The notes under the pieces: generated by a model
What the model was told of the DNA's origin: nothing
The model's database searches: none
The model's input: the letters and a program-made list of their open reading frames with translations, nothing else
Part shown: piece by piece, positions 9,385 to 19,663 of the stretch
Layout: each line of letters begins with the position of its first letter
Position numbering within the stretch: position 1 is the stretch's first letter
Translations under genes and position numbers: made by a program
Assembly (NCBI GenBank): GCA_013995675.1
Contig: VWRR01000002.1
Span: 785,016-849,015 of the forward strand
Source of the DNA: Cyanidiococcus yangmingshanensis
Taxonomy: Eukaryota; Rhodophyta; Bangiophyceae; Cyanidiales; Cyanidiaceae
Direction of reading: 5' to 3'
Length of the DNA: 64,000 bases

Positions 9385-9669
9385 GACGCAATCATGTAAC
9401 GGGTCTTGAGAGGGTCGCAATCCAAGGCGAATCAAGACCTAAATGTACCACCTCCTCTGATCTTCTATAAGAGAAACCACAATACACCTCCGTTAAACTG
9501 AGCGCCTTCCCGGAAAGAGCCTCGATGCAGTGGAACCCCGTGACGTTTCCCCAAGGGCTTTGGACTGCTTGCGTCGTCGAATGTCCAACGACTGATGCCG
9601 AACGCGTCGAGATACGACGCGACCAAGTGCCGCTCGCTCATATGTGCTTCTAGGTTCGTCTTTTCGGAC

Positions 9670-10011
9670 ATGGCGACACCACTTTTAGCAGGTGTTGCAG
9701 TGGCTGGAGCAGCTCTAGCTGGTAGAGCAGCGATAAGAGCATGGCAAGCGCTGAAAACGGCACCAGCGCGGCCAAAGTTCCCGCGAGCGTTTCTCCAGGG
9801 TGGTTTCGAGCCTACGATGAGCCGTGCGGAAGCGCTACACATTCTGGGTTTAAGGGAGGGCGCATCCCGCGAGAAGGTGCGAGAAGCGCATCGGCAGTTG
9901 ATGCGAATCAATCACCCTGATACAGGTGGCAGTGCTTACCTTGCTGCGAAGGTGAACGAGGCCAAAGACGTGCTTTTGGGAACTGGACGACGACCGACTG
10001 CAGGTCTCTGA
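9670..10011 (+). CDS. PAM18: TIM14/PAM18, J-domain subunit of mitochondrial import motor
   Basis: A 113-aa protein from ATG 9670, matching the usual length of about 115; an upstream ATG at 9595 would add 25 residues. An N-terminal hydrophobic Ala/Gly-rich segment (about 3-22) anchors it in the inner membrane. It is followed by FLQGGFEPTMSRAEALHILG and a short J domain with HPD at 82-84, then AAKVNEAKDVLLG. All of this is diagnostic of TIM14/DNAJC19. It stimulates mtHsp70 ATPase at the TIM23 channel, working with PAM16. Confidence 0.95.
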   Translation: MATPLLAGVAVAGAALAGRAAIRAWQALKTAPARPKFPRAFLQGGFEPTMSRAEALHILGLREGASREKVREAHRQLMRINHPDTGGSAYLAAKVNEAKDVLLGTGRRPTAGL

Positions 10012-10583
10012 GTCGTGTCACCAGTGACGCGCAACGTTTGTGAACGAGGAACTAGTGTATGAACATGTCATTGATGTGTGTGCGACGTTTCTGGGTGTGA
10101 AGTTCAGCTCTCTCCGCTCTCCCACGATGTAAGCAGGTGCGTTGAGTTCTGCGTCAAGCAGGATGCGACCTGCTCATTTTTTGGATAGAGACAAGGACGC
10201 ACGCTTTCTCGGAGATAACCGTGCATTGTCTCTTTGTATATTTGGGAACTGGTCGGTCATGGCTACGTGGGTCAGTCGGGTGCATGGGGTGTTCGTCGGC
10301 TGCTCCATGACGATGGGGCGCTTCTTGACCGTGATTGTCGTTTAGACCGGATTGTCTCATCAAAACGAACAGGATCTGAACGAGCCTGGATTCCTAAAAT
10401 GGGTGTTAAGATCTCGGAAATACGACTTGCTTTCGAGATGTAAACCTGTCTCGGACAACAATCCTGGTCGATCAAGCGTTGCCAAACACCCTACTACTCA
10501 ATGGATTCGCTTTTCTCGTCGTCATCGTTATCGAACGAAACTTCGCCCAGCATCTTGGAAGATACATACAGCATAGGCAGCGC
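10012..10583. other. Intergenic, nothing recognised
   Basis: About 570 bases. Short ORFs on both strands overlap one another and show no recognisable domain. Confidence 0.35.
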
Positions 10584-10733
10584 TTATTCATGCTTGTCCA
10601 GTAGACGATACTTGCCGCGCTGGCCACAGATGGTGCTGTTATTATCCAGCTCAGTTTCTGGAGGAGTTTCGTACACTTCTTGTCGTTGTATCAGAATACC
10701 AGATGAGTCGAAGCAACGACAATGATTCGTCAT
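10584..10733 (-). CDS. Possible 49-aa small protein
   Basis: ATG at 10731-10733 to TAA at 10584-10586. It starts MTNHCRCFDSSG and continues with an acidic/Pro centre and ICGQRGKYRLLDKHE. Composition is protein-like with three cysteines (C-x-C and a distant C), but there is no family match I can name. The opposite strand carries a competing 74-codon ORF. Upstream neighbour on the same strand is SNU13. Confidence 0.25.
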   Translation of the reverse strand: MTNHCRCFDSSGILIQRQEVYETPPETELDNNSTICGQRGKYRLLDKHE

Positions 10734-10870
10734 GACAGGTACCTCTTCAGGTAAGCGTTACACCTCATGACGCGAACGCTATACCGCGTCACATCGTTAA
10801 AGCAAGTCTGCATCGAGTCCCAGGCAGCAGCGTTCGCGACTGCTCGCAACCAAATCATCATGCAAGCTTT

Positions 10871-11269
10871 TTAAATGAGGAGTTGCTCAATTTTCGTCCT
10901 GAGCGCGATGACTTGGTTTCTAAGCTGGCTCATGTCTGCTCTTAAGACCGCACATGCGATAACGGGTCGCGAAACACCACATGCTCGCCCCAGTGCAGCC
11001 TTCGATGGGACAAAGACGTAAGGTACTGCCTTGTCTTCGGCCACCAGCGGCGCAGAAAGAAGAATCTCCAGAGGCTGGGTATCTGCTGCTAAAATCACAA
11101 ACTCTGCTAGTCCACGGTTCATGGATTTGAGCACTTCGTTCAGGCCTTTCTTGATCTGCTTGTAGTTGCTTGCTTGCTGGACCAGTTCCAATATTTCTAC
11201 CACAAGATCGGCGGGGGCGAGAGGGTACGCCCTCGGATCAGCTTGGTTAATTTCAGCTTCCTCCTCCAT
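10871..11269 (-). CDS. SNU13: SNU13 / NHP2L1 (15.5K) K-turn binding protein
   Basis: A 132-aa L7Ae-family protein from ATG 11267-11269, full length for the family. Recognisable blocks: YKQIKKGLNEVLKSMNRGLA (RNA-binding helix region), FVILAADTQPLEILLSAPL, and VPYVFVPSKAALGRACGVSR with the SNU13-type RACGVSR loop, then a C-terminal TKIEQLLI. It binds kink-turns in U4 snRNA (U4/U6.U5 tri-snRNP) and box C/D snoRNAs in the nucleus and nucleolus. Its presence fits a genome with few but functional introns, such as the one at 1711. Confidence 0.95.
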   Translation of the reverse strand: MEEEAEINQADPRAYPLAPADLVVEILELVQQASNYKQIKKGLNEVLKSMNRGLAEFVILAADTQPLEILLSAPLVAEDKAVPYVFVPSKAALGRACGVSRPVIACAVLRADMSQLRNQVIALRTKIEQLLI

Positions 11270-11868
11270 TGCTCCCTAGAGATGTGCCTGCAATACCTCT
11301 TCTGTTTTGCAGACGAGAAACTGGGTCTGTCGTTCAGACTCTAGATAACGTCGAAACGACGTCCGTTCGTGTCGCCCGCCACGGACGTACCGAACAAACT
11401 ATGTTGTGTTCCGCCTCTCCAGAACGTGGTTTATACAGAGGCTAAAAAAACTGTGGAGCCAGCAACTCAACAGACTGCGACGGAGAGGCGTCTGCGTGCT
11501 GGTGTGGCGCTCGCGCTGTAGGACGCCCACGTTCAGCGTGTGAGCCGCACCAAGTCCCTCGGTCGACGAGTTCGTCTCGATACGCGAGCTCTGCGATTTT
11601 TGCACAGCAGCAATGATGACCAGAAAAATCGACGATCCTGATCGATCGTTGGGGTTAAAGACTAGGTGAAACAAACTAGGGCTAGTGATCTTGAAGCGCG
11701 TTTGTTCAAAACAGCCGCACAACGTTTCACTGGTAACCATGCGGCATTCAAAGCGCGTGCTTGAACAGAGCGATCGCCGACGTCGTCCTTTCATATGCGA
11801 CAAAATGGTCTCTATGGGAAGCATGGGCAAGCTGCTGCGAACCCCAATGCATGCATCCTTGATGAGAG
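11270..11868. other. Intergenic, nothing secure
   Basis: About 600 bases. An ATG ORF of 141 codons on the minus strand (11399-11824) contains a hydrophobic run (SIFLVIIAAV) but no recognisable domain. It may be chance. Confidence 0.3.
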
Positions 11869-13417
11869 AACCTCAAATAGATTTCTCCGATAGGTATATT
11901 CCAGATCATTCGAGTGTCTGGTCGTCGTCATAGAACATGAGGCCTGTGCCCATCCTTTACTTGGATGCTGCGTTGGGTTCCAAGCTCGTACGCCGTTCCG
12001 AACCATGAACGAGTCCGCAGGATCTGGCTGTCCATTGGTCGGGCAGTCCTCCACTCGATGATAGCACTCGCATACGTTCAGGACAGTACGCAGACCGCGA
12101 ACGATGCGGGCGGGCAGTTGGGTGAACTGCAGCCGACTGGTCGCCCAATAAGGGACATCGTCGCTCAGAGCAGGGGCTTTTGTTCTGCATCAGCAGGTTA
12201 TCCGTCGTTTGCACTCGGTGTCGATCGAGTCGCGGCCACTAGTGCGCGAGCGCACACGGCGCACTGCTTCCATGAACGAAGCACTAGATTGGGTGCGATA
12301 CGATACCAGATAAAAAAGTAGTGACGTTGGGTGTCCTCGAATCCACTGTGATCGGCATCTGGGTCGAACGACCTTGCTACAGCCACTAGGTCGGGCCAAC
12401 ACCGGTCGAGCGATCAAGTCGAGGTCCAGTTCACAGCTCGGCTTGGGTACACGGCCACTGCAATGCATATCCGGCGTTGAGGACACTCGTCCGCTGACAG
12501 ACTCGGGTGCAGTTTGCGTGGACTCGACACAATACGCGGGGCCGACCAGTTCTAGACTCACCAGGCGTAGCAGAGACGATTCCCTCGATATCGACTCCGC
12601 CCTATGCTGCCACGATTGCACTGGGTCACAGAGGGGCGCAGCGCTCAGGACAGTCACGGTCGCATACACGCTTCATGGGCAGCTCCTGCACGCTATGCTT
12701 GAACCAGCATTCATAGCCGGCATGCCTTGCCGCTGGCGCCTCACGAGGGGCCTTGTCGAGCCAGCGCAAACCGACACGCCAGCAGTGAACGGACCAGTGG
12801 GACTGGGAAAAGAGCAAAGATGATTGGCCAAAAGAAGGTCTTGAGACACTCCACGGGAGAGAGCATGCGCCGACCGGATGTGTGCATTTGCTCTCTGATA
12901 GGGACGAGGGCGTCATCTCCTCCCAGTATTTGATCGTTGACCAGACTGTTTCAGTGGTTCGCATGTCGGTGCTTTTGCTCGATATCGACGCGAGCGCAGG
13001 GGTTCTCCCTGTTGCACCGCCCCAGCGGCAGTAGACCCGGATCGCATCTGGGAGTTTCTGCGCACCCTGCTGGCTTGCCGGGCCTTGCACCAAGCTGGGC
13101 GTGCTCCTGGCTATTGTTTGCGTCTAGCGGGCGCTCCATAGACTGTTGGGGTAGCCGGTACTCGACAGGCGTCTCGTTAAGCAGGGCCTCAGGGCGTTGC
13201 ACGAGTTGTTTTCTGCCAACCGTGACCGGGCTCTGGGACGCGGTCCCCAAAGCCAAGGCGTCTGGTGCGGGAGCACCTGTTCGGGCAGGGTCCGGAGACG
13301 CTGGTGTTCTGTGACACGACGTTGACTACCTTGCGTTGAAAGTCTAGTCAGAGCAAGCTGCACATAACACTTTGGGCAACGACCAGAGCACCTTGAGGGC
13401 GTTTCCGAGAACAGCCG
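11869..13417 (+). repeat. 1.55-kb dispersed repeat, left copy
   Basis: Near-identical in reverse complement to 38601-40149; both copies are about 1549 bases and differ at a few percent of positions by eye. The copy starts with aacctcaaatag and ends with gagaacagccg. I see no terminal inverted repeats, target duplications or LTRs, and no ORF of either copy resembles a transposase or reverse transcriptase. It may be a non-autonomous mobile element, a decayed element, or a recent segmental duplication. Confidence 0.85.
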
Positions 13418-13552
13418 GAGCAGCTGAGTCGAGGCCTCTGTGAGCCGGCGTGTTTCTGGACGATATCTTTGTCTTTTTGACTAAGATCAGTCAACGCTGG
13501 TGCCTCTTCTTTATGAATTCCTGCCAACTATATTATCTCTGCGAATCGAATC

Positions 13553-16500
13553 ATGGCGAAGTTTTCGCAATCTTGGAGTGTTTCTACCGGAGCTCCGTAC
13601 AATATATTCGCAACCCGGCGAGTACTGCGACACGCTGCAGACGTAGCGAACGCACCGTCTATGACTGGGCTCGCTTTCACCAGACCAAGCATTGGCCAGC
13701 ATAGACAGCACTCTGGCCAACTATCACTTACCTCGTCTCGGTATGAGTTTTTGCTGGGCTGCCGCCTCTGCTTGCGAATCTGTCGTTCTTCTCGATCGAG
13801 TCAAACCTTGGTTTTGCAGCGGAGAGGGTTTACGAAATGTTCATCGATCGTGGAGCCAGCCAGGTACAGCGGCTCGGCGTCACTCTCAATGAGGATGCCG
13901 AGAGCGTCTCCAAGCATGGCCGTGACTACAACGACGCCCTCAACAGTTCGCAGAGCGTTGCTGCCCTGCACCCGTTACGTTGTCTTCTCGGACTTGCACG
14001 TTGAGTTGAATCGGCTGGACACCTGCCTCCAAGTGCTCGAGCATGTTCACCAGGTGGCGTGTGCGAACGGTGCTGGCATTGTCTTTCTCGGCGATTTCTG
14101 GCATGTCCGTGGAAGCATTCCGGTGATCTGTCTCAATCGAGTGCTTGAGGCTGTCCAACGATTCACGCGCCCAGTCCTCATGATACCAGGGAACCATGAT
14201 CAAGTGACCATATGTGGGCGAGAGCACGCTCTAGTGCCGGTAGCGGCAGCCATGCCGCCTGGTCTCGCCCATGTGATCGAGCAGCCCACTGTGCTCTTCG
14301 ATGCACTTTGGCTGCCGTATCGAAAACGAAATGAGGAGCTGATCGAAGCACTGCGAGCACACGGGCCTCATGTCAAGGCAGTCTTTTGTCATGCCGAGAT
14401 CCGGGGTGCCTGGATGAATAATCATCTTCGTTATGATGGACACAGCGGGCTCGAGCCAGAACTCTTCCCTTTGGCACCTGTGCCAACCTATTCAGGTCAC
14501 TTCCATCGACCGCATCTGGTGCCCGGATATCCACAGATTCGCTACGTGGGCTCGCCGTATCAGGTAACACGTTCCGAGGAGGGCCAGCAGAAACAACTTC
14601 TTATTCTGCGATCATCAGACTGGCGAGTCGAACGTGAACTTCCCTTGGATCTGGGACCGCGTTTCTTCAGTGTTTCGCTGGCTCAGGCTCGGCAACGATT
14701 GCGACGTGCAGGCAAGAGTCCCGCCGATGACAAGCAGCCTGAGCTCAATCCTTGGCGAGCCGGTGATCGGGTGACGCTTCTGTGTTCCTCGTTGCAGACG
14801 TTGCGAGCTGCACAAAGCTCTCATGATGCCAAACGTGAACTGGAGCTCATTTACCGAGAACTGCGACGTCAAGGCATTCAGGCTAGCATGCGAATATGGG
14901 ACGCGGAAACGACGTGTTCAGAAGGGCTCGAGAACCCCACCTCGACAACCTTTGTAGGGCATCGAGTCCGTTTGCCGGATGCAGAGCGACTTGACCCATC
15001 AGATATCCTGCGACTTTACGCTCGAAAATACCCTCAAGAGGTGGATCCGCAAGCGCTGGAGCTTGGATTGCAAATCCTTGAACAGGTCCGTACGATGAAA
15101 ACCACCTCGCGATCTGCAGATCAAAGCCGGAGCCAACGTAGTGTACGACTCGTCTTTGAATCGGTTCGCATGCATAATTTCGGGTGCTTCCTCACAGCGC
15201 CCTTAGAATCAGGTACCAAGGAGGTCATTCCCGAGACGACTCTGGGAGCGAATCGAAGCGCACCAACATTTGCGCCAAACAATCCACAGTCTAACGGCGC
15301 CGCTACGGACGGTGTCGTTGTTGCCATCGAGGAGGATCGTTTCACCTCTGGAAAGACTTTATCCAGGCAAGAAGAACAGGAAAAAGTCGGATTTTGGTAT
15401 CCGTTGCATCGTCGTGGCATTGTCCTAGTCTCTGGCCGCAATATGGATGAAGATGGATGCAACTCGAACGGAACTGGCAAAACAACATTGGCGATGGCGG
15501 CGCTCTGGGCGCTGACCGGATGCCTCGAACCGAGACAGCATTTGCGGCGCAACGTCTCGCAACTCCGAATCCTTCATGAAGACGCTACCGATGGCTTTGT
15601 GGAACTTCGAGCTCGAGTGAACGATAAACCGCTGCTGGTGCGCCGAAGAGTACGCCGCAGTGGCAAACAGAGAGAGCGTCTCAGTCAGGAACTGTTCGTG
15701 GAGTACGATTCGGTGAATTTGTCCGGACTCAGCATTGATGACACGCAACAGCGCCTAGATCGACTTCTGGACCCATCGTTGCTTCATCATGCGGTTTTCT
15801 TTGGCCAGAGCCTCATGAATGATCTTCTATCGGCGACTGACAAAGAGTTCAAGGAGATTCTCGACATCGCCCTCCCACTTCAGGTGTGGAATGAAGCATA
15901 CGCCCAGGTGACGGCGCAGCAGCGGGCTATTGGAGACGAGCGAGAACAACTCCGACGGCAGATGCAAGGCTGGCAACAGGAGATCGAACGCGAGCAAGAG
16001 CGTATCAAGCAGTTTCAGCAAACCGAACAGGATACCCTAATGGAGCTCGACCAGCAAGAACGAGAACTCAAGGGTTGGTTGCAGCGAAACCGAGGTTCCG
16101 AGACAGTGGCCGCGTCAAGCCCTGACGACATCTCCGACCAGGGTTGCTTTGCGGCACTAGAGGATGCTGTGCGAGAATTGAATGCTAAAGTTGCAGAGGG
16201 CACGGCTGTTCTAGCGAACCTGCAGCAGCGAGAGGCTAGCTTGCGCGCCGAGCTCGCACAAGCGCGAAAACTCTGGGATCAGTGGGCCGAGCTCGACCAG
16301 ATGACGGTCAGTGCCTCGGGACGCGAACATCGTCTTGCGCTTCAAGAGACCAGCGAAGCGCTTAAAACAAAGCTCAGTACGCTCGAACGGAAACTCCAGG
16401 AGTTGAGGCTCGACGAGGAACGAATCAGCGCCAACGTGAGTCACCTGGACCGCTTGCTTCGCTTTCGTTACTCGAATGATGATAACGCGAATGAAGATAT

Positions 16501-17755
16501 GGATGGCGGGACCACGGAACAGCGAGCAGACTCGGAGACAACGCTTTGTGCACTCTGTCTGCAGTCCGTGAACGCCGTCTCCTATGAGGCACGCCTGGAG
16601 ACACTGCGGGATGAGCGCCAAGCCCTCTGCGAGAAACTCTTTTCCATCACGGAGCAGCGGCACGAAATTGAAACGGAGACAGTTTCGACGAAGAGAGCAC
16701 TAGAAGAAACGAATACAGATCTGGCTCAGCGGCAGACATTGGAGCAGCGGCTCGAGGCGGTCTCTCAAGTCCGACCATCAACCGAGCACATGAAGGAGCT
16801 CACGCTTGCCTGGAATCGATGCGAAGCAGACTATAAGGCATTGACGCGGGAACTCCAGGGAAAGCGACAGGCGCTCCAAGACTATGCGCGCCGTCTGCAA
16901 CATCAGCAGCAACTAGCAATGCAACGACGACAATGCAAAGACGACCAAAGTCGAATTCTCCAGCAGCTTGAGTGGATCCGTCAGCAGCGTCAACGCGTCA
17001 TCGAGCCGCTCGTCACCGCTATTCGACAAGCCAACGAACGCCTCGCGAGTCTGAGGCGCGCGATAGAACAGGCACGCACTCGCAATGAAGCGCTGGAACA
17101 TGAATGTACACGTTTGCAGCGTCTCGAGCGGGTATTTCATCGAGGTGGAATCCCGAGTTACCTGCTTGATCAGAGCCTCCAGGTAATCGAGACGCTCTGT
17201 CGACAGTATCTGCAACACTTGAGCGACGATACACTGCTTCTGCGCATTCGACGACGACGCGTTCAAAAGACAAGTCGCAGCCGTCAGAACACGACCGAGG
17301 CACTACTTACCACGCCAGCACTGGAGGTAATTGTTTGGCAAGTCTACTGTCGAGATAGCAAGACAGGCGCGTTTCGCGAACGAGAGCTCGGTCTTTTGAG
17401 TGGAGGTCAGTTCCGTCGAGTCAGTTTAGCGTTATCGCTCGCATTCGCAGAATACCTCTGTCATCAAATTGGGTATTCGAGTAACTTACTCGTCCTGGAT
17501 GAGATTTTGCAACAGCTCGACCAGGAGGGCGCTCGACGACTCGCAACCCTGTTGCCGCTTCTAGAGCGAGACACTGTGCTGGTTATCGCTCACGAGAATG
17601 TTCGTTACTTGGCGGATGTTGCTGATGCGCACGATGTTGTCGAGCGTTCTGCCGGACAAAGCACGGTCTTGTGTGATCTACCGCAACTAGATGAACCGCT
17701 CCATGGAGACTCATGGCCTCTGGACATGGCCAGCTCCACGGAGACGTTTTCCTAA
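13553..17755 (+). CDS. Single-chain Mre11/Rad50-like (SbcD-SbcC) DNA repair nuclease-ATPase
   Basis: An unbroken 1400-aa ORF from ATG 13553. Residues 1 to about 140 are Ser/Arg/Thr rich, suitable as an organelle-targeting extension. Residues ~143-330 form an Mre11/SbcD-type metallophosphoesterase: SDLHV (147-149), GDFWH (~180), GNHDQ (~214), CHAE (~279) and GHFHRPH (318-321). From ~515 a Rad50/SbcC ATPase begins, with Walker A NGTGKTT (~639-645), long Gln/Arg/Glu-rich coiled coils (~790-1230) and a CALC at 999-1002, the position of the zinc hook. It ends with ABC signature LSGGQ (~1282), Walker B LVLDE (~1313-1317) and an H-loop IAHEN. Mre11-Rad50 complexes process DNA ends; here both subunits are one polypeptide, so nuclease and ATPase are made 1:1. 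Likely bacterial/plastid type beside the usual nuclear MRE11 and RAD50 (inference). Its stop overlaps that of the gene on the opposite strand. Confidence 0.93.
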   Translation: MAKFSQSWSVSTGAPYNIFATRRVLRHAADVANAPSMTGLAFTRPSIGQHRQHSGQLSLTSSRYEFLLGCRLCLRICRSSRSSQTLVLQRRGFTKCSSIVEPARYSGSASLSMRMPRASPSMAVTTTTPSTVRRALLPCTRYVVFSDLHVELNRLDTCLQVLEHVHQVACANGAGIVFLGDFWHVRGSIPVICLNRVLEAVQRFTRPVLMIPGNHDQVTICGREHALVPVAAAMPPGLAHVIEQPTVLFDALWLPYRKRNEELIEALRAHGPHVKAVFCHAEIRGAWMNNHLRYDGHSGLEPELFPLAPVPTYSGHFHRPHLVPGYPQIRYVGSPYQVTRSEEGQQKQLLILRSSDWRVERELPLDLGPRFFSVSLAQARQRLRRAGKSPADDKQPELNPWRAGDRVTLLCSSLQTLRAAQSSHDAKRELELIYRELRRQGIQASMRIWDAETTCSEGLENPTSTTFVGHRVRLPDAERLDPSDILRLYARKYPQEVDPQALELGLQILEQVRTMKTTSRSADQSRSQRSVRLVFESVRMHNFGCFLTAPLESGTKEVIPETTLGANRSAPTFAPNNPQSNGAATDGVVVAIEEDRFTSGKTLSRQEEQEKVGFWYPLHRRGIVLVSGRNMDEDGCNSNGTGKTTLAMAALWALTGCLEPRQHLRRNVSQLRILHEDATDGFVELRARVNDKPLLVRRRVRRSGKQRERLSQELFVEYDSVNLSGLSIDDTQQRLDRLLDPSLLHHAVFFGQSLMNDLLSATDKEFKEILDIALPLQVWNEAYAQVTAQQRAIGDEREQLRRQMQGWQQEIEREQERIKQFQQTEQDTLMELDQQERELKGWLQRNRGSETVAASSPDDISDQGCFAALEDAVRELNAKVAEGTAVLANLQQREASLRAELAQARKLWDQWAELDQMTVSASGREHRLALQETSEALKTKLSTLERKLQELRLDEERISANVSHLDRLLRFRYSNDDNANEDMDGGTTEQRADSETTLCALCLQSVNAVSYEARLETLRDERQALCEKLFSITEQRHEIETETVSTKRALEETNTDLAQRQTLEQRLEAVSQVRPSTEHMKELTLAWNRCEADYKALTRELQGKRQALQDYARRLQHQQQLAMQRRQCKDDQSRILQQLEWIRQQRQRVIEPLVTAIRQANERLASLRRAIEQARTRNEALEHECTRLQRLERVFHRGGIPSYLLDQSLQVIETLCRQYLQHLSDDTLLLRIRRRRVQKTSRSRQNTTEALLTTPALEVIVWQVYCRDSKTGAFRERELGLLSGGQFRRVSLALSLAFAEYLCHQIGYSSNLLVLDEILQQLDQEGARRLATLLPLLERDTVLVIAHENVRYLADVADAHDVVERSAGQSTVLCDLPQLDEPLHGDSWPLDMASSTETFS

Positions 17756-17946
17756 ACAGCACTGATCTGATGTGGCTTGGATGCTGCGGAGGCGAAAGCA
17801 GGCCCGCGGCCAGCTGTCGGAGCGGACACCTTGAGCGTATCTCCCTCCAGGTCGCGTCTCTTGGTGACGCCTCTGAAAATACCTGATCGAACCAGTTGTT
17901 TTAGGATTCTGAAAGCCTGCTTTATGAGCTGTGGATCAAGTGGCAT
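17752..17946 (-). CDS. Short ORF, possible bS21-like mitoribosomal protein
   Basis: A 64-codon ATG ORF. The segment IKQAFRILKQLVRSGIFRGV followed by TKRRDLEGD recalls bacterial/mitochondrial ribosomal protein S21, which has an A-R-x-x-K...G...R-R-x-x-(Y/F)-E-K pattern. The C-terminal half lacks the usual basic tail, so assignment is weak. The ORF's TAG (17752-17754) overlaps the TAA (17753-17755) of the convergent SbcDC-like gene. Confidence 0.3.
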   Translation of the reverse strand: MPLDPQLIKQAFRILKQLVRSGIFRGVTKRRDLEGDTLKVSAPTAGRGPAFASAASKPHQISAV

Positions 17947-19005
17947 GTCTTGAGCGGCCGGTTGACCCGATGCCGCGGTATCGGTCGGATATCGTTGGTC
18001 CTCGTCGTTGGATTCGTCCTATAGCTTGATTAGAGCGGCCACGACTTTGCACCTCTAGACGGCCTCAGTCCAGGGTTTTGGATCTCTTTAGTAGTCTTGT
18101 AGCGCTGATGTGCTTTTCTCAGGCTCTATCCAGAGGCGATCAAGAAAAGTTACTTGTTGAGGGAAGCATTCAACGACGTGATATTCGTGGCGATGCGAGC
18201 AGCACGCCCTAACAGGAGCACGGATGAACAGCCCGAAATGTCGGGTAGCGTACACACCGAAAAAGGCCGCTACTATCGTTACGAAAACGATTTATGGAAC
18301 ACAAGTGCGATACCAGACAACACTGCCCCGCTTCGTAGCTCGGCCTCCCTCTCTCTCAAAGAAGGATCAGCCCCGATTTGAAGCTGAGTTGCGACAGTCT
18401 CTCCTCTGTGGAAGATCATCAATAGCGTTCAGGTCTCCAAACAGTTTCAAGCATTCCATCAGCCATAGCTGGAACTCATCCTAGCTAGCTGCTCGACAAG
18501 TCGCATCTCAACGTATGTCAACAGAAACAGCCGTTCATAAGCACTCGGTTACGACTGACTCGTGTTCGCTGACTGCACCAAAGTGTCGTTCACGCTCGAG
18601 TCTAGGCTTGATATCGAGACTAGAAGCTCAGATTGATGAGCCGCAACTGCGTAAAAGTGTAGCAAACAAGGAATGGTGGCTATTTGTCTCCACGGTGAGC
18701 AGGTCAATAAACAAGCTCGTTCTGTATCGGAATAGCACGCCTGGTTTTTTCGACACTGCCCGACGTGCGCCTCTGCACACTTTGCTCGCTTGGCACGCAA
18801 CCAGCCCAGCATAAGTTTTTGTTCAAGAGTCACGATCTTTTCCGGAGCGAGAGAACGTTCCAAGCGTTTTGATTCAGGGGACTCAACGTTGCGCGCTCGC
18901 TCGCCTATCGAGGACGACTTTAACGTTTCGGTTGTTGCTGGAGGAGCTGCTCGTACGAACAGTTTCGTGGAGAGGCGTCTTGAAAAGGGGTTTCGAGGTC
19001 GGCTC
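17947..19005. other. Intergenic, nothing recognised
   Basis: About 1.06 kb with only short ORFs. The open frame of the Bet1 gene extends back to a TTG at 18790, but those residues are not conserved-looking. Confidence 0.35.
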
Positions 19006-19470
19006 ATGTACCGTGGTGCACGGACCACGCTTGATTCGGTTGGTGTCCAGGCTCACACGCAACGCACAGGCGTAACTGGCGAGACGAATGACCGGTCTAT
19101 GACGGAACGCCCTCCTTCGACAACGACGCGGCATCACCGGGACGATCACGGTATGACTCGAGCGGACTTGCACGCGATTGAGTATGCCAGCCTGCTGGAG
19201 CAACAGAATCAAGATCGAATCAGCTCTCTATCAGGGAAGGTTGGAGCGATGAAGGAACTCGCTATCCAGATCAATGAAGAGGTCGTAACTCAGAACCGTT
19301 TCCTGGAGCAGGACCTGAGTGACTCGATGAGTCGCGCTGTGGAGCGGCTCCGAACGACGATGCGAAACCTGGAACAGATGGTTCGTGCAGGCGGCTCCAA
19401 CGCCCTCTGCTATACCGTCCTCGGTGTCGTCGCCATTCTTTTCCTGCTTCACTGGGTTTTCCCGCGCTAA
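19006..19470 (+). CDS. BET1: Bet1-like Qc-SNARE
   Basis: A 154-aa tail-anchored SNARE from ATG 19006 (a later ATG at 19099 is possible). Residues ~60-130 form the SNARE helix: LEQQNQDRISSLSGKVGAMK, then ELAIQINEEVVTQNRFLEQ with the central Gln layer, and AVERLRTTMRNLEQM. The C-terminal 20 residues, ALCYTVLGVVAILFLLHWVF, form the membrane anchor, ending PR, as in Bet1. Bet1 acts in ER-to-Golgi vesicle fusion. The N-terminus is longer than in animal Bet1 and is Arg/Thr rich. Confidence 0.9.
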   Translation: MYRGARTTLDSVGVQAHTQRTGVTGETNDRSMTERPPSTTTRHHRDDHGMTRADLHAIEYASLLEQQNQDRISSLSGKVGAMKELAIQINEEVVTQNRFLEQDLSDSMSRAVERLRTTMRNLEQMVRAGGSNALCYTVLGVVAILFLLHWVFPR

Positions 19471-19663
19471 AACGAACTGTTCTGCGTTGACTCGAAGGAG
19501 ACGCCTCAACAGATACAAGCGTTGCAAGGGTTGCGTTTGCAGATGGAGTTGTCGAAAACGGGCGCGTACGCAAATCGTTTACCAGTCGGATATCGTCTAT
19601 CCTCAGGCGCGCTCAAGTACACAGGAAGAAATTTCTTTGTGGCCAAACAGGATCCGTACGAGT

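Noticed and set aside
12190-13314. Overlapping 100-160 codon ORFs inside the 1.55-kb repeat
   Set aside because: No transposase, integrase or reverse transcriptase motif; ORFs occur in many frames and differ between copies by changes of every kind.
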